A DNA stretch of 64,000 bases, from assembly GCF_000185505.1 (NCBI RefSeq), contig NZ_GL622359.1, forward strand, positions 1,891,363 through 1,955,362, in the 5' to 3' direction. This document shows positions 60,156 to 64,000 of the stretch, piece after piece. The DNA is from Pseudoramibacter alactolyticus ATCC 23263 (lineage in GTDB: Bacteria; Bacillota; Clostridia; Eubacteriales; Eubacteriaceae). The notes beneath the pieces were generated by a model, which was given only the letters and a program-made list of their open reading frames with translations, had not been told where the DNA came from and did no database searches. A program made the position numbers and the translations under genes. Each line of letters starts with the position of its first letter. Position 1 is the stretch's first letter.

Positions 60156-60884
60156 ATGATTGGTATTGCAGTGAACGTATTGGCGGTGGTGATTGGGGGG
60201 CTGATCGGCTCTGGGTTGGGGTCCAGAATCCCCGAGGCTTTTATGGAGAAGATCAAGCTGGCCTTCAGCGTCTGCGCGGTGGGCATGGGTGTGGCCTCCA
60301 TCGTGATGATGAAGAACATGCCCGCGGTGATTTTGTCCGTGGTGGTGGGCACGGTGCTCGGTTTGATTTTCGGGCTGGATGTGCTGATCCGCCGGGGCGG
60401 CACGGGCTTGCAGCGGCTGGCTGCGCGGGTCATTCCCCGGCCGCAGAAAAAAGACCTCTCGGAAGAGGTCTTTGACATGCAGCTCTTGACGGTGATCGTG
60501 CTGTTCTGCTCCAGCGCGACGGGGATTTACGGCAGTCTGAATGCCGGCATGACGGGAAATGTCGCCATTCTTCTGTCCAAGTCGGTGCTCGATTTCTTCA
60601 CAGCGATGATTTTTGCGACCAAATTGGGGCCGGTGATTTCGGCCGTGGCGATTCCGCAGCTGGCCGTGTTTTCACTGATGTTCGTGCTGGCGCGACTGAT
60701 TCTGCCGGTGACCACGCCGATGATGATCGCAGATTTTAAAGCCTGCGGCGGCATCCTGCTCATCGCGACAGGACTGTGCATTGCCGGCATCAAGGAATTT
60801 CCCATCGCCAACATGCTGCCTGCCATGGTGCTGGTCATTCCATTCAGCTGGGCGTGGACAACCTATCTGATGCCGTTGCTTTAA
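60156..60884 (+). CDS. DUF554 membrane protein
   Basis: This 242-aa protein has about seven hydrophobic helices of the DUF554 family (YdfK-like). The N-terminus is GIAVNVLAVVIGGLIGSGLG, the middle contains VIVLFCSSATGIYGSLNAGM and SKSVLDFFTAMIFATKLG, and it ends in PFSWAWTTYLM. The family has no established function; a transport role is assumed. GGGGAGG precedes ATG 60156. It follows metI after 62 nt and may be read from the same transcript. Confidence 0.9.
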   Translation: MIGIAVNVLAVVIGGLIGSGLGSRIPEAFMEKIKLAFSVCAVGMGVASIVMMKNMPAVILSVVVGTVLGLIFGLDVLIRRGGTGLQRLAARVIPRPQKKDLSEEVFDMQLLTVIVLFCSSATGIYGSLNAGMTGNVAILLSKSVLDFFTAMIFATKLGPVISAVAIPQLAVFSLMFVLARLILPVTTPMMIADFKACGGILLIATGLCIAGIKEFPIANMLPAMVLVIPFSWAWTTYLMPLL

Positions 60885-60910
60885 CGCCTGACGGCTGCGC
60901 GAATCGGCGC

Positions 60911-60945
60911 ACAAAAATAAGGGACCGCGGTCCCTTATTTTTGTG
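60911..60945. terminator. Bidirectional terminator
   Basis: AAAAATAAGGGACC-GC-GGTCCCTTATTTTT, perfect, between the convergent DUF554 and LOG-family genes. Confidence 0.93.
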
Positions 60946-60951
60946 CGTTTA

Positions 60952-61488
60952 TTATTGATGGCCCAAGGCGGCTTCGACGGCTTCAATGCTGTCGGCAATG
61001 ACGATCTTGTCCCGGCCGGGTTGATCGAGAAAGTCCTTGGCGACCATTTCGTCGTAAAGCGTCTTAAACGAGTCGTAAAAGCCTTTTTGATTAAAAACGA
61101 CGCAGGGTTTGTGGTGCCGGTTGAGCTTGGCCAAAGAAATCACCTCGGTGATTTCTTCCATCGTGCCGGGGCCGCCGGGCAGAGCGATAAAGGCGTCGCC
61201 CAGCTTGCGCATAATGGTTTTGCGCTCGGCCATGGTTTCCACGGTGATGGTTTTGTTGATGAGTTCGTGGGGCTTTTCGATGGCCTTGAGAAATTCGGGA
61301 ATAACGCCGATCACCCGGCCGCCGGCATCTAAGGTCGCGTCGGCAACGGTGCCCATCAGGCCGGTCCAGCCGCTGCCGTAAATCAGGCAGTGGCCGTTTT
61401 TGCCAATCCAAGTGCCCAGATCGGCAGCGGCTTGTTTAAAGTCGGGGTCGGTGCCGAAGCGCGATCCGCAGAAAACAGTGATGTTCAT
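60952..61488 (-). CDS. LOG-family protein (TIGR00730 type)
   Basis: This 178-aa Rossmann-fold protein has the LOG motifs: ITVFCGSRFG at the N-terminus, IYGSGWTGLMGTVADATL, and the nucleotide motif FIALPGGPGTMEEITEVI (PGGxGTxxE). Members are cytokinin riboside monophosphate phosphoribohydrolases in plants. In bacteria they are nucleotide 5'-monophosphate nucleosidases, often mislabelled lysine decarboxylases. CAAGGAG precedes ATG 61488. Confidence 0.92.
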   Translation of the reverse strand: MNITVFCGSRFGTDPDFKQAAADLGTWIGKNGHCLIYGSGWTGLMGTVADATLDAGGRVIGVIPEFLKAIEKPHELINKTITVETMAERKTIMRKLGDAFIALPGGPGTMEEITEVISLAKLNRHHKPCVVFNQKGFYDSFKTLYDEMVAKDFLDQPGRDKIVIADSIEAVEAALGHQ

Positions 61489-61580
61489 GATTTGCTCCTT
61501 GTTAGTCGATGAAATTGCGTACTATTAAAATAGCAGGTGTGGCTGAACGCTGGCTTAATTGCCCGGCGGCAGCCGGCACA

Positions 61581-61610
61581 TTGACAGGCCGCAAACGCCA
61601 AAGGTATAAT
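61581..61610 (+). promoter_or_regulatory. Promoter of the 70-aa membrane protein
   Basis: TTGACA (61581-61586), 18 bp, TATAAT (61605-61610), 26 bp before the start codon. Confidence 0.85.
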
Positions 61611-61636
61611 GGGCGAAAAAGGGAGGAGGATCTTCT

Positions 61637-61849
61637 TTGTTCAATCGGAATAAAAACTATTCGAAACAGCAGGCGATGAGCAGCATGCTGGCGAATCTGG
61701 CTTTTGGCCTTTTGCTGCTGCTTTATGGCGGGGGCAAAGCGGCAGCGGGCACCGAACGCGGTGTGGCCGTCTTTTGCTGTGCGGCCGGGGGCGTTTTTGT
61801 GCTCCTCGGCGTGGTGTGGCTCATCCGCTGGCTGAGGGCTGCGGATTAA
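61637..61849 (+). CDS. 70-residue two-helix membrane protein
   Basis: This TTG-started (61637; GGGAGGAGGA 6 nt upstream) small protein has a basic N-terminus (MFNRNKNYSKQQAM) and two hydrophobic helices (LANLAFGLLLLLYGGG and VAVFCCAAGGVFVLLGVVWL), then an RWLRAAD tail. It has its own consensus promoter and terminator, so it is likely expressed. I do not recognise a family. Confidence 0.75.
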   Translation: MFNRNKNYSKQQAMSSMLANLAFGLLLLLYGGGKAAAGTERGVAVFCCAAGGVFVLLGVVWLIRWLRAAD

Positions 61850-61855
61850 AACAGG

Positions 61856-61903
61856 CGCCGTTTCCGAATCATCGAAGGGTGAAAAAGGAAGCGGCGTTTT
61901 TTT
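61856..61903 (+). terminator. Terminator of the 70-aa protein gene
   Basis: CGCCGTTTCC...GGAAGCGGCG (one G-U) followed by TTTTTTTA. Confidence 0.75.
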
Positions 61904-61915
61904 ATTGGGGAGAAA

Positions 61916-62788
61916 TCATTTTAAACTCAGAAATGCGCAGCAGTTGCCCCGGCGTTCGCCGGCGGCGCGGTGGGAGAAGAGCAACTCGGGGTTGCAGCGG
62001 GTGCAGATATCGGTGACGGCGATGGCGGCGGACGGCACACCGGCATCCTCGAGGATCAGGCGGCCTGCCGCCCAAAGATTGAGCAGGCAGTGGCCTGGAC
62101 GCGTGGGCGTGAGCAGACTCTTCGCTGCCGGGCCAAAGGCTTTGCGAAAGGCATCGGCCACATCCTCGGAGATTTCATAACAATCCCGGCAGATGGATGG
62201 GCCGATGGCGCAGATGCAGTCCGCGGCGTTTGTGCCGTAGGCGGCGTGCATGGCGGCTAAGGTTTTGGCCGTGATTTTGGCGACGGTGCCCCGCCAGCCG
62301 GAATGGGCCAGGCCGATGGCCCGATGCGCCGGGTCCACCAGATATACGGGCACGCAGTCGGCGGTGTAGACGGTGAGAATAATGCCGGGCACATTGGTGA
62401 TCAAGGCGTCGACGGCATGGTAGTTCGCCGGCCGGGTAACGCCCTGCCCCCGGTCGGCCGCGGTCACGCGCCGGACGTGGTCGCCGTGTGTTTGCCGGGT
62501 GATGACAAAGTCAGAGATGGTGCGCCCGCCGCCCAGAATGGCAGCGGCCCGGCGATAGTTGGCGGCGACAGCCCGGGCGTCGGCCTCGCGGTGAAAGTTA
62601 AAGTTCATTTCAGCGAAGTCGCCGGTGCTGCGGCCGCCGACGCGGGTGGAGAAAAAATGATCGACGATGCCGGTGGCGTCGAGGCTGGGGAAGGTCAGGA
62701 ATTCGGTGGCGATGCCCTCGGCTTCGTAAACCTGCTGGCGCATCACCGGGCGGGGACCTTTGCGGCGAATGGGATGAAAGCAGTGCAT
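61916..62788 (-). CDS. pgeF: Peptidoglycan editing factor PgeF (laccase-domain protein)
   Basis: This 290-aa Cu-oxidase_4/YfiH-family protein clears wrong amino acids from peptidoglycan precursors. Metal ligands show in FVITRQTHGDHV (His), VYTADCVPVYLVD (Cys) and GLAHSGWRGTVAKI (His). CAIGPSICRDCYEI and the terminal CTRCNPELLFSHRA are conserved. I start at ATG 62788 behind TGAGG; codons upstream lie in the promoter region. Confidence 0.93.
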   Translation of the reverse strand: MHCFHPIRRKGPRPVMRQQVYEAEGIATEFLTFPSLDATGIVDHFFSTRVGGRSTGDFAEMNFNFHREADARAVAANYRRAAAILGGGRTISDFVITRQTHGDHVRRVTAADRGQGVTRPANYHAVDALITNVPGIILTVYTADCVPVYLVDPAHRAIGLAHSGWRGTVAKITAKTLAAMHAAYGTNAADCICAIGPSICRDCYEISEDVADAFRKAFGPAAKSLLTPTRPGHCLLNLWAAGRLILEDAGVPSAAIAVTDICTRCNPELLFSHRAAGERRGNCCAFLSLK

Positions 62789-62840
62789 GATAACCTCACA
62801 TGTGCTCGAATGAAATTTTAAATCCGGATGGGATGGCCTT

Positions 62841-62869
62841 ATTGTATGCAAGACGGGCCTGTTTTGCAA
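62841..62869 (-). promoter_or_regulatory. Promoter of pgeF
   Basis: Minus strand: TTGCAA (62864-62869), 17 bp, TACAAT (62841-62846), about 53 bp before the start. Confidence 0.75.
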
Positions 62870-62871
62870 AT

Positions 62872-62895
62872 AAAAAAAGACACGCAGCGCGTGTC
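62872..62895 (-). terminator. Terminator of thiM
   Basis: GACACGC-GCT-GCGTGTC followed by TTTTTTTA on the minus strand. The stem overlaps the thiM stop codon and abuts the pgeF promoter. Confidence 0.88.
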
Positions 62896-63685
62896 AGATG
62901 AAGGATAAAAGGCCGCGCCCCGCCATGGCCGCTGCGAGTTCGCGATCGTCGAGGATATAGACGTTGTCGATCAAAGCGGCGCGAAAACGGCCGGGAGCCG
63001 GAGCGGTTGCCGCCGCGCGCTCGGCGCAAAGCTTCCAGAAGGCGGATGCGGTGACGGCCGCCGTGAAGGCATCGGCTACCGTGGCGAAGGCGCCGCAAAG
63101 GCAGGAGAGCATATCGCCGCTGCCGGTGATTCGGCTCATCAGCGGGTTGCCGCCGGCAATGCAGCAGGTTTTTTGGCCGTCGCTGACGGCGTCCAGCGCG
63201 CCAGTGAGTAAAACCACGCAGTGCCGGAGCCGGGCGAGGCGCTGCGCCAGAGCCGTTGCCTGATCGCAGGGGAGCCCCTTGGGGCAGTCGACGCCCTGGC
63301 TGCGGCTGTCCATACCCAGAAGGGTCTGCGCTTCGCCGGCGTTGACCCGCAAAATATCGGGGTGGCGAAGGCTGAGCAGCGCACGGACTTTTTCAGCGCG
63401 CCAGGGGCTCACGCCGACGCCGACCGGATCGAGAACGACGGGATGATCGGCGGCGCGAAGACAGGTGTGGCAGGCGCTCCATCTGACAGCATCCGGGGTG
63501 CCGGCATTGAGCACGGTGGCCTGGGCTGCGGCGGTGACAGCGGCCATTTCCTCCGGGGCCTGCGCCATGATGGGGCTCGCCCCGAGGGCCAGCAGCAGAT
63601 TGGCACAGCTCTCGGAAGAGACCGTATTGGCGACACAGTGCACCAGCGGCCGGGCCGCGCGCAAAGCTTTTAGACGGTCGCTCAT
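62894..63685 (-). CDS. thiM: Hydroxyethylthiazole kinase
   Basis: This 263-aa thiazole-salvage kinase phosphorylates 4-methyl-5-(2-hydroxyethyl)thiazole for thiamine synthesis. Substrate region RPLVHCVANTVSSESCANLL, VLDPVGVGVSPWRAEKV, and the ATP/anion site MSRITGSGDMLSCLCGAFAT are visible. Catalytic Cys is in TGSGDMLSCL. Its start overlaps the thiW stop by 4 nt (ATGA), so it is translated from the thiW-thiM transcript. A TPP riboswitch, if any, would be beyond the window edge. Confidence 0.95.
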   Translation of the reverse strand: MSDRLKALRAARPLVHCVANTVSSESCANLLLALGASPIMAQAPEEMAAVTAAAQATVLNAGTPDAVRWSACHTCLRAADHPVVLDPVGVGVSPWRAEKVRALLSLRHPDILRVNAGEAQTLLGMDSRSQGVDCPKGLPCDQATALAQRLARLRHCVVLLTGALDAVSDGQKTCCIAGGNPLMSRITGSGDMLSCLCGAFATVADAFTAAVTASAFWKLCAERAAATAPAPGRFRAALIDNVYILDDRELAAAMAGRGLLSFI

Positions 63686-64000
63686 GTGCGGGGACGAAGG
63701 ATTAACTGCATCCTGCCCAGGGCGCCGTTCTTCTGCAGGGCAGCAACCAGAATACCGGCGAGAATGGCGCCGCCGATCGTGGAAATCAGGAAAGGCATCA
63801 CAAAGGCGTAAAACGCAACGGAACCGGCGGCAATCCCCATGAAGGTCACAGCGACGGGATAAGACAACAGCCCGCCGACGATGCCGGTGCCGAAAATTTC
63901 TGCAGCCAGGGTGGCAAAAAGATTTTTAAAACGCCAGTACACCAAGCCGCAAAGCAAGGCGCCGCACATGCTGCCGGGGAAGGCCAGCACCGTACCGAGG
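63682..64000 (-). CDS. thiW: ThiW, thiazole-specific ECF transporter S component (C-terminal part)
   Basis: The partial gene runs off the window. About 106 residues are seen, with several helices: FPGSMCGALLCGLVYWRF, EIFGTGIVGGLLSYPVAV and FVMPFLISTIGGAILAGIL. ThiW is the membrane S component that brings thiazole to thiM; thiW-thiM pairs are typical of Firmicutes. N-terminus, promoter and any TPP riboswitch are outside. Confidence 0.9.
   Translation of the reverse strand, partial: LGTVLAFPGSMCGALLCGLVYWRFKNLFATLAAEIFGTGIVGGLLSYPVAVTFMGIAAGSVAFYAFVMPFLISTIGGAILAGILVAALQKNGALGRMQLILRPRT

Overview
The window looks like chromosome of an anaerobic, fermentative Clostridia-type Firmicute. The evidence is strong Shine-Dalgarno sites (GGAGG), consensus sigma-A promoters (TTGACA-17-TATAAT), TTG/GTG starts, a PTS with HPr carrying Ser46, DUF948/YtxH proteins, an oxygen-sensitive 2-hydroxyacyl-CoA dehydratase system and a clostridial-type Rex operator. 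An Eubacteriaceae relative (Pseudoramibacter/Eubacterium-like) would fit, but that is a guess. Base composition is uneven: GC-rich core DNA (about 1-27 kb and 55-64 kb) alternates with clearly AT-richer accessory DNA (about 27.3-28.5, 32-34.7, 42-50.4 kb).

Layout. 0-0.85 kb: 3' end of an IS200-like element inside a dead CaiB-type gene. 0.86-27.2 kb: housekeeping genes: cupin, EamA transporter, dnaX-ybaB-recR, ptsI-ptsH, ytxH-DUF948, a second-type EF-G, trpS, rarA, overlapping dxr/dxs, exoA, an FGGY kinase, pyrG behind a terminator-type attenuator, a dense DnaA-box cluster, nadE, an OPT peptide transporter, a PqqD-like protein and pepD. 27.3-32 kb: a secreted protein plus overlapping 51-aa membrane protein behind a palindromic operator, then a SorC-regulated glucitol PTS operon in which srlE has lost its middle. 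32.7-41.5 kb: PsiE-like protein, LysR regulator, and a Had/Fld-type reductive pathway (acyl-CoA dehydrogenase, CoA transferase, activator, two dehydratase subunits, YkvI-type transporter).

41.6-50.3 kb: a decayed Cas2-DnaQ fusion gene and, 7.6 kb further on, type I-E-like CRISPR repeat remnants. An AT-rich catabolic island lies between them: PdxA2, a DUF1537 acid-sugar kinase, a membrane protein, a cyclase-family hydrolase, a RuBisCO-like protein and a histidine phosphatase. It reads as a pathway for a four- or five-carbon acid sugar in which the RuBisCO-like protein may act on the 3-oxo phosphate intermediate. 50.4-55.2 kb: TetR regulator, an ABC ATPase broken by a 7-bp tandem duplication, its FtsX-type permease and an MBL hydrolase. 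55.2-64 kb: Rex-box-preceded iron alcohol dehydrogenase, Nudix hydrolase, a methionine-type ABC operon whose binding lipoprotein is circularly permuted and preceded by a 25-codon ORF with a Cys-Cys pair, then DUF554, LOG-family, pgeF, thiM and thiW genes.

The most interesting signals are the RuBisCO-like acid-sugar island inserted in a dead CRISPR locus, the circularly permuted MetQ with its Cys-containing leader ORF, and the DnaA-box cluster upstream of nadE. At least eight genes are visibly broken (CaiB remnant, srlE, phosphoglucomutase remnant, cas2-dnaQ, FAD oxidoreductase, an unknown membrane protein, XRE regulator, ABC ATPase), so the accessory regions are eroding. Nothing here was checked against a database.
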